Source: Planctomycetaceae bacterium (lineage in GTDB: Bacteria; Planctomycetota; Phycisphaerae; Phycisphaerales; SM1A02). From it: DNA of 36,682 nt. The position numbers and the translations under genes were made by a program. The notes under the pieces were generated by a model. That model was not told the origin of the DNA, searched no databases, and was given only the letters and a program-made list of their open reading frames with translations. Each line of letters starts with the position of its first letter. The first letter of the stretch is position 1. The DNA is taken from positions 1 through 36,682 of the forward strand of contig CANJHD010000021.1 in the NCBI GenBank assembly GCA_947474065.1, given 5' to 3'. Shown in pieces: positions 1-7,677 of the stretch.

Positions 1-239
1 CGTTGATCATGCATCCGATGAAGGACATCCTGTTTGACGAGAAGATCGCCGGCAGTTTCCACTTCACGCCGGGCCGCTGCTATGAGGAGACTGAGAATGG
101 CAATCGCAGCGAAATCCATTGGGATTTGGTGTGCATTCAGCGCCCTGAATACGGCGGCGGAACGGTGGCGTTTGATGGAGAGATTGTGCGCAAGGACGGC
201 AAGTTTGTTCCGGCAGACATGCATGCTTTGAATTTCTGA
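1..239 (+). CDS. M29-family metallo-aminopeptidase (aminopeptidase T/S type), C-terminal fragment
   Basis: This is the last ~78 residues of a protein that begins before the window; the reading frame is open to the left edge. The stretch EIHWDLV followed by a GGG turn, then [13 protein letters not shown] and a final ALNF, matches the C-terminal end of the M29 aminopeptidases. In that family the His and Asp of the HWD motif are ligands of the two-metal active site. M29 enzymes are cytoplasmic exopeptidases that remove N-terminal residues from peptides. The TGA stop lies 32 nt before the threonine aldolase start on the same strand, so the two may be co-transcribed. The family call rests on a short but characteristic tail; nothing can be said of the N-terminal half. 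Confidence 0.8.
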   Translation, partial: LIMHPMKDILFDEKIAGSFHFTPGRCYEETENGNRSEIHWDLVCIQRPEYGGGTVAFDGEIVRKDGKFVPADMHALNF

Positions 240-271
240 CGCGCGCTTGGTAGCTAAGAAGAGTGACAGGT

Positions 272-1330
272 ATGCAGAACCACGTTGAACATTCGGTCGA
301 TCTTCGTTCGGACACTGTCACCCAGCCATGCGCGGCGATGTGGGATGCGATGCGCTCCGCTCCGCTTGGCGATGACGTGCTTGGCGATGAGCCGACCGTC
401 GCGCGCTTGGAAGCAATGATCGCGGCGCGCTTAGGCAAAGAAGCAGCGGTGTTTGTTCCAAGTGGAACCATGGCAAACCAACTGGCGATTCGCGTGGCGT
501 GCGGCGCGGGCGATGAGATCATTGCGCATGAAGAGAGCCACATCATTCACTACGAAACTGGCGGACCAGCGGCGTTGAGTGGCGCCATGGTGCGGACCGT
601 GCGCGGTGATGGTGGTTTGTTTGATGCTGGCGACGTGACTGCCGCCGTTCGCACGCGCAACATTCATCACCCGGTGAGCAAGATGCTGGTTGCGGAAAAC
701 ACGCAGAATCGCGGGGGCGGAACGGTGTGGGGCATGGATCGCTGGGAGCGCGTGGCGCGTGAGGCGCATGCCCATGGTCTCCACGTGCACGTTGACGGCG
801 CGCGTCTCTTTAACGCGTGCGTTGCTAGTGGTTACTCGGCCGGCGCATTTGCCAAGCATGCAGATACGGTAAGTGTGTGCTTCTCCAAGGGACTGGGATG
901 CCCGGTCGGAAGTGCCCTTGTTGGTCCAGCAGCGTTCATTGAGCGCGCGCGGAGATTTCGAAAGATGTTTGGAGGCGGTATGCGGCAGAGTGGTCTGCTT
1001 GCTGCTGCGGCGATCTTTGCACTGGAGCACAACGTTGACCGCTTGGCGCACGACCATGCGAATGCGAAGGCGTTCGCGCGTGGAATTTCTGCATTGCGTG
1101 GATTGCGCCCGCATGTCAGTGCAGAAGAAACGCCTACCAACATGGTGTTCTTCCATGTCGATCCTGCTATCGGAACGGCGCAGGCCCTGTGTGCGCGCTT
1201 GGAATCCAAGGGTGTTCGGATGATGGGGCTCGATCCGCAGCGCGTTCGTGCGGTGACGCATCGTGATGTTGATGCTGCTGGAATTGAGCGTGCTGTTCGT
1301 GAAATTGCCGCTGCTGTGCAGGGCAAGTGA
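272..1330 (+). CDS. ltaE: Low-specificity L-threonine aldolase
   Basis: PLP-dependent fold-type I enzyme that cleaves L-threonine or L-allo-threonine to glycine and acetaldehyde in the cytoplasm. The N-terminus has the family signature DLRSDTVTQP, followed by GDDVLGDEPTV, the FVPSGTMANQLA loop, the HVDGARLFNA segment that contacts PLP, and SVCFSKGLGCPVGS, which holds the PLP-binding lysine. The length of 352 residues is normal. An in-frame GTG at 263 would add three residues. The ATG at 272 is preferred because the purine run AAGAAG (256-261) sits about 10 nt before it and the family usually begins just before the DLRSDT motif. It follows the M29 aminopeptidase on the same strand and converges, with a 3-nt gap, on the gene at 1334-1939. 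Confidence 0.93.
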   Translation: MQNHVEHSVDLRSDTVTQPCAAMWDAMRSAPLGDDVLGDEPTVARLEAMIAARLGKEAAVFVPSGTMANQLAIRVACGAGDEIIAHEESHIIHYETGGPAALSGAMVRTVRGDGGLFDAGDVTAAVRTRNIHHPVSKMLVAENTQNRGGGTVWGMDRWERVAREAHAHGLHVHVDGARLFNACVASGYSAGAFAKHADTVSVCFSKGLGCPVGSALVGPAAFIERARRFRKMFGGGMRQSGLLAAAAIFALEHNVDRLAHDHANAKAFARGISALRGLRPHVSAEETPTNMVFFHVDPAIGTAQALCARLESKGVRMMGLDPQRVRAVTHRDVDAAGIERAVREIAAAVQGK

Positions 1331-1333
1331 CAC

Positions 1334-1939
1334 TCACAGTACTCCGCGCGCGGGCACTTGATTTAGCAATTCGATCCATGCGAGGTGGTCGATCAGCCAC
1401 TCGCCATTTGCTTGGCGGCGTACTTCAATCCACCAGCGCGTTGGTACGGCGCCATAGCTTGAAGCGGTCGTCGTGCGACAACCGAGCATCACGATGCCAG
1501 TACTGGCGTCCTTCGTTGCAATGGAAAATTCCGTGATCGTGTTGGATTCGATACGGTGCTTGCCGCTCAGACTTTCGGCCGCGTGCATGAGGCGTTCAAT
1601 GTCATCGCCCGGGCTTTCTGGACCGCCGTAGTGCATCGATGCGTCGGGCGCGAAGCAGGCTCGCAATCTTGGCAGGTCAGCAGATTCAGCAGCGGCTACC
1701 AGTGCGCGAACGGTCACTTGGGCGTGCTCGCCGGGGGAGACTTGAACGGCCGCAAGCGCAAGAATTGCTGCAGCGCAGAACATCATGGCCACTCCGGCAA
1801 GGATGGCGCGAACGCGGTCAGTGCGCGCGCCCCACCATGCCAGCGCCGCAGCGATCGTGAGCATTGGGAACACGATGGTCCACGGGCTTTCAGCGAAGAG
1901 CGTGACGAGAAGTGGTGAGGATGGAAGTTCAAGATTCAT
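1334..1939 (-). CDS. Membrane-anchored NTF2-like (SnoaL-type) domain protein, function unknown
   Basis: A 201-residue protein with two hydrophobic stretches at about residues 8-35 and 44-66, then a soluble C-terminal domain of ~130 residues. The soluble part begins VTVRALVAAAESADLPRLRACFAPDASMHYGG and ends in a TRWWIEVRRQANGEWLIDHLAWIEL strand pair (both described here as regions, not as exact domain limits). A helix pair followed by a strand ending in an amphipathic WLIDHLAWIE is typical of NTF2/SnoaL-like folds, which bind small ligands or act as polyketide-cyclase-like enzymes. No catalytic set can be assigned. It is convergent with ltaE and divergent from the gene at 2002 across 62 bp. 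The fold is inferred from pattern only. Confidence 0.6.
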   Translation of the reverse strand: MNLELPSSPLLVTLFAESPWTIVFPMLTIAAALAWWGARTDRVRAILAGVAMMFCAAAILALAAVQVSPGEHAQVTVRALVAAAESADLPRLRACFAPDASMHYGGPESPGDDIERLMHAAESLSGKHRIESNTITEFSIATKDASTGIVMLGCRTTTASSYGAVPTRWWIEVRRQANGEWLIDHLAWIELLNQVPARGVL

Positions 1940-1986
1940 AATGGGGTACGGGTCGCGGCAGTCCTGCGCCCGGCCTTCTGCGCTCG

Positions 1987-1992
1987 TAGCCT
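1987..1992 (+). promoter_or_regulatory. TANNNT box (TAGCCT) before the 2002 gene
   Basis: TAGCCT ends 9 nt before the ATG at 2002. TATAGC, ending 4 nt before it, overlaps the same place. There is no Shine-Dalgarno sequence. It belongs to a recurring class of TANNNT boxes placed 6-9 nt before start codons here, read as -10 elements of leaderless or near-leaderless transcripts. Confidence 0.45.
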
Positions 1993-2001
1993 ATAGCGGC
2001 C

Positions 2002-4497
2002 ATGGCTTCTGTTCCCACCTCTCAACCTCTTGATGGCGTTGCGGAACTCTCCGCGGTGTGCGCTGGCTCGTTGGGGGTGTTGGTTGCTGAGGGACCTTCG
2101 CTCGCACAGGCGCTTCCCGCGCTGGCGGATTCAGGACCGCGCGGCAAGTACATCATGGTGTGCACGGCCGGCGCACTGCGGCCGCTGGTTGCTGCGGGCA
2201 TTGCTCCGGACGCGGTGGTGCTGGGTGTTGAGGAACCGGATCTTGAAGCGATTCTTGGGCAGTTGCCCGCGCGGCTCCTTTCGAGCACCACACTCTTTGT
2301 GCCGGCAGTCCTGGAATCCGCGGCACAGCGGTGGTGGAGTGGTCCGATCCGCTTGACTGGTGAAGGAGGCGGTGACTCGACGCAGTTCGGATCGCTCGGC
2401 GCTGGTCGTGCGGAGGAACGCGCGCATCGATTGTTGCGTCATATCGGTTGCGATCCGGTGGCATTGGTGGGCGTTGATCCATTGGGGCTTGATGGGGTGT
2501 GGCACGCACGTGGCACTGCGCTCGACTCCGCATGGAGTGCGCAGTTGAATCCGTTCATCACGCTTGCGACACTTGAATGGCGCTTAGGCATGCAGCGCCG
2601 CGAATTTCATGACTCGGCTATGCGGCGGGTGCGTGCATTTGTGAGCGCAGATCGCGAAGCTGGGCTGCGGGTACTTGATGCAGGCGCTGGAATTGTTGCA
2701 GATGCAGCAGAAATGCCCATCAGCGAAGTACTTCTTCGCCATGCGGTGGTGCGCCGTCCGCTCCCGCTTCCGCGTCGACAGCCAGCGCCGCGCATAGATA
2801 TCAATATCGGTCCGCCGCGACAGGCGCGATCCATTGTGGGAGTCATTGTTGCTGATTCGCAATACGGTGGCACTGGTGTTCCGCGCCATCTTGACAGTGA
2901 ATTTGGTGGCCGCCCCGTGCTTGCGCGAACCGTTGAACGTATGGCAAGCGCGCCCAGTATTGAGCGCATCATTGTGCTCACTGACGCACCAGAAGCCATG
3001 ACGGCTCTCTTGGAGAACGTCCGCGTTCGCGTTCCATTGGAAGTCGAGGGATGTGCCGGTTCATTGCGCGGCCCGGAATGGCAAGCGATCGCCGCGAGCC
3101 GACTGTGGTGCGACTCAATGTGGGGCGGCGGCATCGGCGGAAGCACGGTCTTTGATGAGATGCTGGCTCCGCATGCGATTGCCGAATGTCTTGCGGCGCG
3201 CCGAATCGACGGAGCATTGATTGTTGGCGCTGACTGGCCACTCGTACTTATTGACGGCGGCGCGGGCATTGAGGATGTGGCGGCGCGCTTTGAGGCTGTT
3301 GGTCGTCGCGGGGTGGTCTTTGGCGACGCGCCGCCCGGGCTCTCGCCATGTGCCGCTGGTCTTGATGCGCTGCGATTTCTAGCGGAACGAGGTGCCGGCG
3401 CAACCGTCGGTGCAATGGCGGGCTTGCGTGGCAAGTGGAATTATGACTTGCGTAGTGCGCCGCGCTGGGTGGTGCACGCGCCGTTCGCAGCGCGCATTGC
3501 AACAGTGCGCGCAATCTTTGATTCGCCGCGCGCCAAGATTCGGATGCGCCGCGGGCTTGAGCCGATACTGCCCGAAACTGGTGGCGCATTCCCAGGATGG
3601 TCGGAAATTATTCCTGCGCTGGAACGGCAATATGCAGCGCTGCCAACATTCGTACCGCAGCATTTGCTTATTGAACTTTGTACAGGCCGATTTGCCAATG
3701 GCAGCGCAAGTCCGCATCGCTACGGAACCATTCAGCGACCGCCGATGACGCATGCGCTCATGGAACGCATTTTGGAGCAGTTGATTGATGCGCGCGATGT
3801 GGTGATCAGTTTCGCAGGGCTTGGTGATCCCATGCGTCACCAAGAGCTTCCGACATTTATCCGAATGGCAAAGAATGCCGGTGTTCGGGCGGTCCATGTT
3901 CGCACCGAATTGCTCGCGTCGTCTGGAGTCATGGATGCAATGGTTGACGCCGGCGTTGATGTTGTGAGCGTGGAGCTGCATGCAGCATGCGCCCATACGT
4001 ACCGCGACACCATGGGATTCGATCGCTATGAAGATGCGCTTGCGAACGTGCGTCGTCTGCTTGATCTCCGCCGCGCGCCGAGTGGCGCTGATGTTGATCT
4101 CTTTGGCCTTCCGTTTGTTGTCCCTCGCATGCAGCGGCGCTCCGCAACAGTTGCTGATCTTGCTGGTTTCTGGCAGGAATGGGGACGGCTGGGCACCGCC
4201 GTCCTTGAAGCTCCGCCGATTGCGTTCATGGGCGAAGAGGAACAGACAGCTCACGATCGTTTGGTGGATGCATCGAACCCACTGCGCAGTCAGCGGCGCG
4301 AATTGTGGCGGCGCATGAAAATTCTGTCGGACGGGCTTGTTCCGGCTGCCGAGTGCGACTTGATGGGAAGCACTGCGGTCGCCACGGTAGAGCGATTGGG
4401 GGTACTGAACGCGTGGCGCGAGGCTCTCGGTCAGCGCCGGGACATCCGACGCGAGCGTGGTGAGGGCTGTATTGAACTTCGCACTCGAACGCCCTGA
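2002..4497 (+). CDS. Fusion protein: MptE-like (DUF115) + nucleotidyltransferase-like + cysteine-less radical-SAM/SPASM-like domains
   Basis: 831 residues in three parts. Residues 1-~240 look like the MptE/DUF115 fold: a GPSL motif, then TAGALRPLVAAGIAPDAVV, then LVGVDPLGL. Residues ~278-470 resemble a GT-A type nucleotidyltransferase (CMP-sugar synthetase-like: VGVIVADSQ, then GGRPVLARTVERM, then IERIIVLTD), but the usual R-x-x-S-x-R-L-P-G-K loop is not recognisable. Residues ~550-745 follow a radical-SAM barrel (LLIEL at 555-559, ISFAGLGDPMRHQELPTFI), and the tail (LWRRMKILSDG at 768-778) resembles a SPASM domain. The three cluster cysteines of CxxxCxxC are replaced by R563, G567 and S570, while the following P571-H572-R573 is kept. 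The order resembles spirochaete spiro-SPASM proteins (recalled, not searched). A role in surface glycan or flagellin modification is possible but unproven. Confidence 0.72.
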   Translation: MASVPTSQPLDGVAELSAVCAGSLGVLVAEGPSLAQALPALADSGPRGKYIMVCTAGALRPLVAAGIAPDAVVLGVEEPDLEAILGQLPARLLSSTTLFVPAVLESAAQRWWSGPIRLTGEGGGDSTQFGSLGAGRAEERAHRLLRHIGCDPVALVGVDPLGLDGVWHARGTALDSAWSAQLNPFITLATLEWRLGMQRREFHDSAMRRVRAFVSADREAGLRVLDAGAGIVADAAEMPISEVLLRHAVVRRPLPLPRRQPAPRIDINIGPPRQARSIVGVIVADSQYGGTGVPRHLDSEFGGRPVLARTVERMASAPSIERIIVLTDAPEAMTALLENVRVRVPLEVEGCAGSLRGPEWQAIAASRLWCDSMWGGGIGGSTVFDEMLAPHAIAECLAARRIDGALIVGADWPLVLIDGGAGIEDVAARFEAVGRRGVVFGDAPPGLSPCAAGLDALRFLAERGAGATVGAMAGLRGKWNYDLRSAPRWVVHAPFAARIATVRAIFDSPRAKIRMRRGLEPILPETGGAFPGWSEIIPALERQYAALPTFVPQHLLIELCTGRFANGSASPHRYGTIQRPPMTHALMERILEQLIDARDVVISFAGLGDPMRHQELPTFIRMAKNAGVRAVHVRTELLASSGVMDAMVDAGVDVVSVELHAACAHTYRDTMGFDRYEDALANVRRLLDLRRAPSGADVDLFGLPFVVPRMQRRSATVADLAGFWQEWGRLGTAVLEAPPIAFMGEEEQTAHDRLVDASNPLRSQRRELWRRMKILSDGLVPAAECDLMGSTAVATVERLGVLNAWREALGQRRDIRRERGEGCIELRTRTP

Positions 4498-4509
4498 GCG
4501 CGGGCTGCC

Positions 4510-4515
4510 TACCAT
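4510..4515 (+). promoter_or_regulatory. TANNNT box (TACCAT) before the Lon-domain gene
   Basis: TACCAT is followed by 7 nt and then the ATG at 4523. There is no Shine-Dalgarno sequence. It lies only 13 bp after the stop of the preceding gene, so it may give the downstream gene its own leaderless transcript. No convincing -35 box is seen 16-18 nt upstream. Confidence 0.5.
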
Positions 4516-4522
4516 TGCTTTC

Positions 4523-5248
4523 ATGTTCGATGCCGATGCAGTTGACTTCTCACAGCCGGTAGCGCTCTTTCCGCTGCCGACGGTGTCGTTGCTTCCGCAT
4601 GCGTTACAGCCACTTCATGTGTTTGAGCCGCGCTACCGACGCATGGTGCTCGATGCGCTTGGTCATTCTTTGACCGGTGAATTTGAGCACACAGCGCCTA
4701 TTGCGATGGCAACATTCCATGGCGAAGCGTGGCGGGATTCATACGCAGATGCGCCGGAGTTACGCCCTGTGGTCTGCGTTGGGCGCATTGTTCAGCATCG
4801 TCGATTGCCTGATGGGCGTCACGACATCATGTTGCACGGGGTGGCGCGGGCAAGGATTGTGGCAATGCATGAAGCAGATGATGAGCGGCCGTACCGCATG
4901 GCAGAACTCAAGCCGCTTGAACCAGTTGATGGAGTGAGACCGGCGATGCTGCGCGTGCGTCGAACCATGCACGCATTGCTAGCGCGACCGCGGCTCGAGC
5001 GAGTGATTGCGGCGCGACATGTATTGGATTGGTTTGCGCGCGATGATGTTCCGACCCATGCGGCGATCGAAGTAGCTGGTTATGCATTGGTGCGGAATGC
5101 AGAAGATCGATATCGATTGCTCGCTGAGCCGAATGCATTTCGGCGTGCAGGCATTGTGCGCGATGCGATTGTTGATTTAGAAAGGCTGATTGCGCTTGCC
5201 GAACGGCAACACAGCGCTGAATGGCCGAAGGGCCAGAGTTGGAATTAA
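4523..5248 (+). CDS. LON N-terminal (substrate-binding) domain protein without protease domain
   Basis: 241 residues. The opening VALFPLPTVSLLPHALQPLHVFEPRYRRMV is the classic start of the Lon N-domain (ALFPLP, then L-P, then L-x-V-F-E-x-R-Y). A VGRIVQHRRLPDGRHDIMLHGVARARI strand set follows, and the helical tail completes a single N-domain. There is no Walker A motif and no Ser-Lys protease dyad, so this is a stand-alone N-domain protein of the type common in bacteria; its exact role is not known. An in-frame ATG at 4457 exists, but it lies inside the preceding gene. The ATG at 4523 starts directly before the conserved motif and has a TACCAT box 7 nt upstream. Its TAA overlaps the stop of the convergent cyclophilin gene by 3-4 nt. 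Confidence 0.85.
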   Translation: MFDADAVDFSQPVALFPLPTVSLLPHALQPLHVFEPRYRRMVLDALGHSLTGEFEHTAPIAMATFHGEAWRDSYADAPELRPVVCVGRIVQHRRLPDGRHDIMLHGVARARIVAMHEADDERPYRMAELKPLEPVDGVRPAMLRVRRTMHALLARPRLERVIAARHVLDWFARDDVPTHAAIEVAGYALVRNAEDRYRLLAEPNAFRRAGIVRDAIVDLERLIALAERQHSAEWPKGQSWN

Positions 5249-6066
5249 AAGTGCGGTGAGCCTGCAGGAGACGCAGGGGTTGCCGGTGTTCTTGGAGGGA
5301 ATGGAGCGGATGGAATTACCGGAGCAACTGGAGTCGTTGATCCTTCTGAAGGGGCTCGAAGTGCGGGCAATTCTGCGCGAATGATGGCGGCGTCGAGCGC
5401 GGTGTTCCAGGCAGCCACTTCCTTAGCGAAACGTTGCAGTAGCGGGGCGGGATCGCCCTCGATCACGATGCGAGTAATGCCGTCGCCTTTTTCAATGACA
5501 TCGACGACCTCTTGGCCGGATGAAACGGTGCCGAATATTGGAATGTCGAGGTTCCAGCGCGACTGTTCCTTCACGGTCACGAAGAACTGTGTCCCGTGCG
5601 CGTGCTCGCCGTCCGGGGCCTTCTGCATAGCCACCATGCCTGGCCCCTCAAACATAAGTTTCGCGCTGAATTCGCGGCGAATGGTGTAGCCCGGGTCGAA
5701 CGATTGTCCGGGACCACCGCTCTGCCGGAGAACGCGCGTCCAATCATGAAACGCGCTGTGGTCGTAGACGCCGCGCTGTACGAGATTCACGAAATTCGCA
5801 CAGGAGATGGGTGCCTCAGCAGCACGGAGCGTGATTCGAAATGTTCCGCGCGCGCTTTCGACGCGTGCGACGAGCGGCGCGGCGACAGCGGACGGGGCGG
5901 GTGTTGTAGCTGGAGCTGGAGTTGTTGGCGCGACTACTGTTGGCGGAGCAGCGGTTGTCAGCTGGGGTCCTGCTATGAACGCAGTGACACATACGGCAGC
6001 GAATGCGAGTGCTGCGAACGCGTGGCGGCGAATCCGTATGGTTCGGGTTGGTCTATTCATGTTCAT
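5245..6066 (-). CDS. Exported peptidyl-prolyl cis-trans isomerase, cyclophilin type
   Basis: 273 residues. The N-terminus is basic (residues 1-14) followed by a hydrophobic core (~15-32) and an AAP region, so it looks exported. A Pro/Thr/Ala linker leads to a cyclophilin domain at ~65-205 (NFVNLVQRGVYDHSAFHDW, HGTQFFVTV, IPIFGTV). A Pro/Ala-rich tail ends the protein. Cyclophilins isomerise Xaa-Pro bonds during folding. The normally invariant catalytic Arg after FH (human CypA F-H-R55) reads Asp here (FHD), with arginines 3 and 6 residues later, so activity may be altered. The Gln and Phe of the QFF motif are kept. It lies 36 nt downstream of the gene at 6103-7653 on the same strand, probably in one operon. 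A second ATG at 6060 is possible. Confidence 0.85.
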   Translation of the reverse strand: MNMNRPTRTIRIRRHAFAALAFAAVCVTAFIAGPQLTTAAPPTVVAPTTPAPATTPAPSAVAAPLVARVESARGTFRITLRAAEAPISCANFVNLVQRGVYDHSAFHDWTRVLRQSGGPGQSFDPGYTIRREFSAKLMFEGPGMVAMQKAPDGEHAHGTQFFVTVKEQSRWNLDIPIFGTVSSGQEVVDVIEKGDGITRIVIEGDPAPLLQRFAKEVAAWNTALDAAIIRAELPALRAPSEGSTTPVAPVIPSAPFPPRTPATPASPAGSPHF

Positions 6067-6102
6067 GCTGCTTCATGCTGATTCCCGCTCGTTCCCGCTC
6101 GT

Positions 6103-7653
6103 TCACCGATTATTCGGGCGGCCATCATCTGGCAGAGGGGAATCCATGTCAGTATCGGTTTCATCGCCCGCGCGGAGTTGCGCGATCCGTTCATCAATCC
6201 CTTTCAAACGCCATTGCGCGGTTCGCGATTCGGCATCACACGCGGTGATTCGCTCAGCGAATATTGCTCGGGTGCGCGGATCACCTGCGGACGCCTGTTC
6301 CATGCGAACCGCGGTGTCGCGCACGAGTCGGCGTCGTTTGTCGATCAACTCTTGCAACCGGCGCTGGGCTGCGAGCAGCGCAACAACATCACGAGGCGGT
6401 GCACCGGACTGTGCGCTCGCAACGATTGCATCAAGCTCCTCAGAATTTGCGGCGCGCTTGCTCAGCTCGTGGCGCGACGCAGTCAGCCGCTGCTGCAGGT
6501 CGTACATCATGGCGGTCAGTGGTTCGCCAAGCGATGGACCAGCGATTGCCGTGGCGCGCGCTACTGATTGTTCAAGAGCGGTCTCAGAATCAAAGATCCA
6601 TGGCCAGATAGAACGATCAGCTGCATCACGAACGAGTTCAGCGGACGGCGCAGGCAACAATCGCAAGAGCGCGATCGCAGCATCATGATTAGCGGCACGC
6701 AGCGGTGCTTCCGAAGCGCGGTCGCGTGCGGCAAACTGGTCGAGAAGTCGTGTGCGCTCGTCAATAGTGGTCTGTGTGGCGGTGAGTTCCCACGCGGGAC
6801 CCCACGATTCCTCGAGGCGTGCTCGTTCAAGGGCGGTGGTAATCAACTCAACACGGCGCGCGGCAATCACGGTTGCCATGCGCGTCCAATGCCGTTCCAG
6901 TGCGTCTTCGATGCGGCGGCGATCAATACCAGTAAGTCCCGATTCAGTGAGTAGATCGGGCAAGCGAACAGCGGCGGCCGGGTCGGTTGCAGGGACATCG
7001 TCGCGCTTGACAACGCGCACATACAGCGCGAGACCGGGGGACTGTGTTGGTTCACCAGTTCGAAGTGTGGCCGCACTTGTTAATAGTTGCATGTCTGCCG
7101 CAGCAAGCGCGCGGCGCCACTCGCTAGTTGCTTCAAGAAGCGCTGCAAGCTCGGGGCCGGGCATCGGATCAAGAGAGCCAGTAGCGGTTGAACTTCTGAA
7201 TGCGGCGGACAGTCGTGCATGGACAGCGGACGAGGCGTTCTCGTACGGCTCCTTGGTGAGCGTCTCGTACCGCAGCAACAATGAGTCGACGGAATCTCGA
7301 GCACCTGGCTGCGCGCCGAGAGCCGTTGCGGCGGCGCGTATCTCTTCGTCGGTGAATGGCGCAGGCACCAGGGTTGCCATGAGTTCAGACTCGGCGGTGT
7401 TTCGAGCGGCGGTGCGCGCGTCGCGGCTTGGGTTCGCGCCGCTGCCATGGGCGGGGCGCGCGGCGAGTGATTCGGCGGGGGTTGGTGCCGGCGGGGTGGT
7501 CGCGATTGGCGGTGTCTTTGCGGTCGAGGGCGTGGCGGTGGTCGGCGGTGTGGCGGTGGTCGGCGGTGTGGTCGCGGCCGCCGGTGCGGCTGCTGGCGCC
7601 CCCGCGACAGGCGGCGCGGTCAGGAGTGCGGCGCTGATTATCGCGGCGAGCAT
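6103..7653 (-). CDS. Exported protein of unknown function with Thr/Pro-rich linker and helical body
   Basis: 516 residues from the ATG at 7651-7653. Residues 1-~18 (MLAAIISAALLTAPPVAGA) form a short signal peptide. Residues ~20-60 are a low-complexity linker of Thr, Pro and Ala built from repeated TTATPP units. The remainder is charged, Ala/Arg/Glu-rich and predominantly helical by inspection, with likely coiled coils near the C-terminus (LAAQRRLQELIDKRRRLV, MEQASAGDPRTRAIFAERI). I do not recognise a domain. The frame stays open further upstream, but that part is antisense to the EVE gene and the signal peptide begins at this ATG. A TATGCT box ends 8 nt before the start. It is followed by the cyclophilin gene, so a periplasmic or envelope role is plausible. 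Confidence 0.75.
   Translation of the reverse strand: MLAAIISAALLTAPPVAGAPAAAPAAATTPPTTATPPTTATPSTAKTPPIATTPPAPTPAESLAARPAHGSGANPSRDARTAARNTAESELMATLVPAPFTDEEIRAAATALGAQPGARDSVDSLLLRYETLTKEPYENASSAVHARLSAAFRSSTATGSLDPMPGPELAALLEATSEWRRALAAADMQLLTSAATLRTGEPTQSPGLALYVRVVKRDDVPATDPAAAVRLPDLLTESGLTGIDRRRIEDALERHWTRMATVIAARRVELITTALERARLEESWGPAWELTATQTTIDERTRLLDQFAARDRASEAPLRAANHDAAIALLRLLPAPSAELVRDAADRSIWPWIFDSETALEQSVARATAIAGPSLGEPLTAMMYDLQQRLTASRHELSKRAANSEELDAIVASAQSGAPPRDVVALLAAQRRLQELIDKRRRLVRDTAVRMEQASAGDPRTRAIFAERITACDAESRTAQWRLKGIDERIAQLRAGDETDTDMDSPLPDDGRPNNR
7532..7567. repeat. Perfect 18-bp tandem duplication in the Thr/Pro linker
   Basis: Two identical copies of an 18-bp unit (GTGGCGGTGGTCGGCGGT on the + strand) lie head to tail inside the exported-protein gene. 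They keep the reading frame and encode a repeated six-residue Thr/Ala/Pro unit on the minus strand. Perfect identity suggests a recent duplication. Confidence 0.85.
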
Positions 7654-7661
7654 CTGTAACG

Positions 7662-7667
7662 AGCATA
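7662..7667 (-). promoter_or_regulatory. TANNNT box (TATGCT) for the gene at 6103-7653
   Basis: Reading the minus strand, TATGCT is followed by 8 nt and then the ATG at 7653. It shares its TA dinucleotide (7666-7667) with the TATCCT box of the divergent gene. The spacing implies that transcription starts at or next to the start codon. A GAGGA run lies further upstream at a poor distance (14 nt). Confidence 0.5.
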
Positions 7668-7671
7668 TCCT
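7666..7671 (+). promoter_or_regulatory. TANNNT box (TATCCT) for the EVE-domain gene
   Basis: TATCCT is followed by exactly 6 nt and then the ATG at 7678, the distance expected if transcription begins at the A of the ATG. It overlaps the oppositely directed TATGCT box by 2 bp, so the two promoters should compete for RNA polymerase. Confidence 0.5.
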
Positions 7672-7677
7672 CAGGGC

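Noticed and set aside
263-271. GTG start for threonine aldolase
   Set aside because: It adds only three residues, overlaps the purine run that best serves as ribosome-binding site for the ATG at 272, and is not needed for the family N-terminus.
4457-4522. N-terminal extension of the Lon-domain protein
   Set aside because: It lies within the end of the previous gene, has no family similarity, and a TACCAT box marks the ATG at 4523.
3379-4524. 381-codon open frame on the minus strand opposite the fusion gene
   Set aside because: It has no recognisable motif, is rich in His/Arg/Cys as expected for antisense of GC-rich codons, and lies inside a gene with clear domains.
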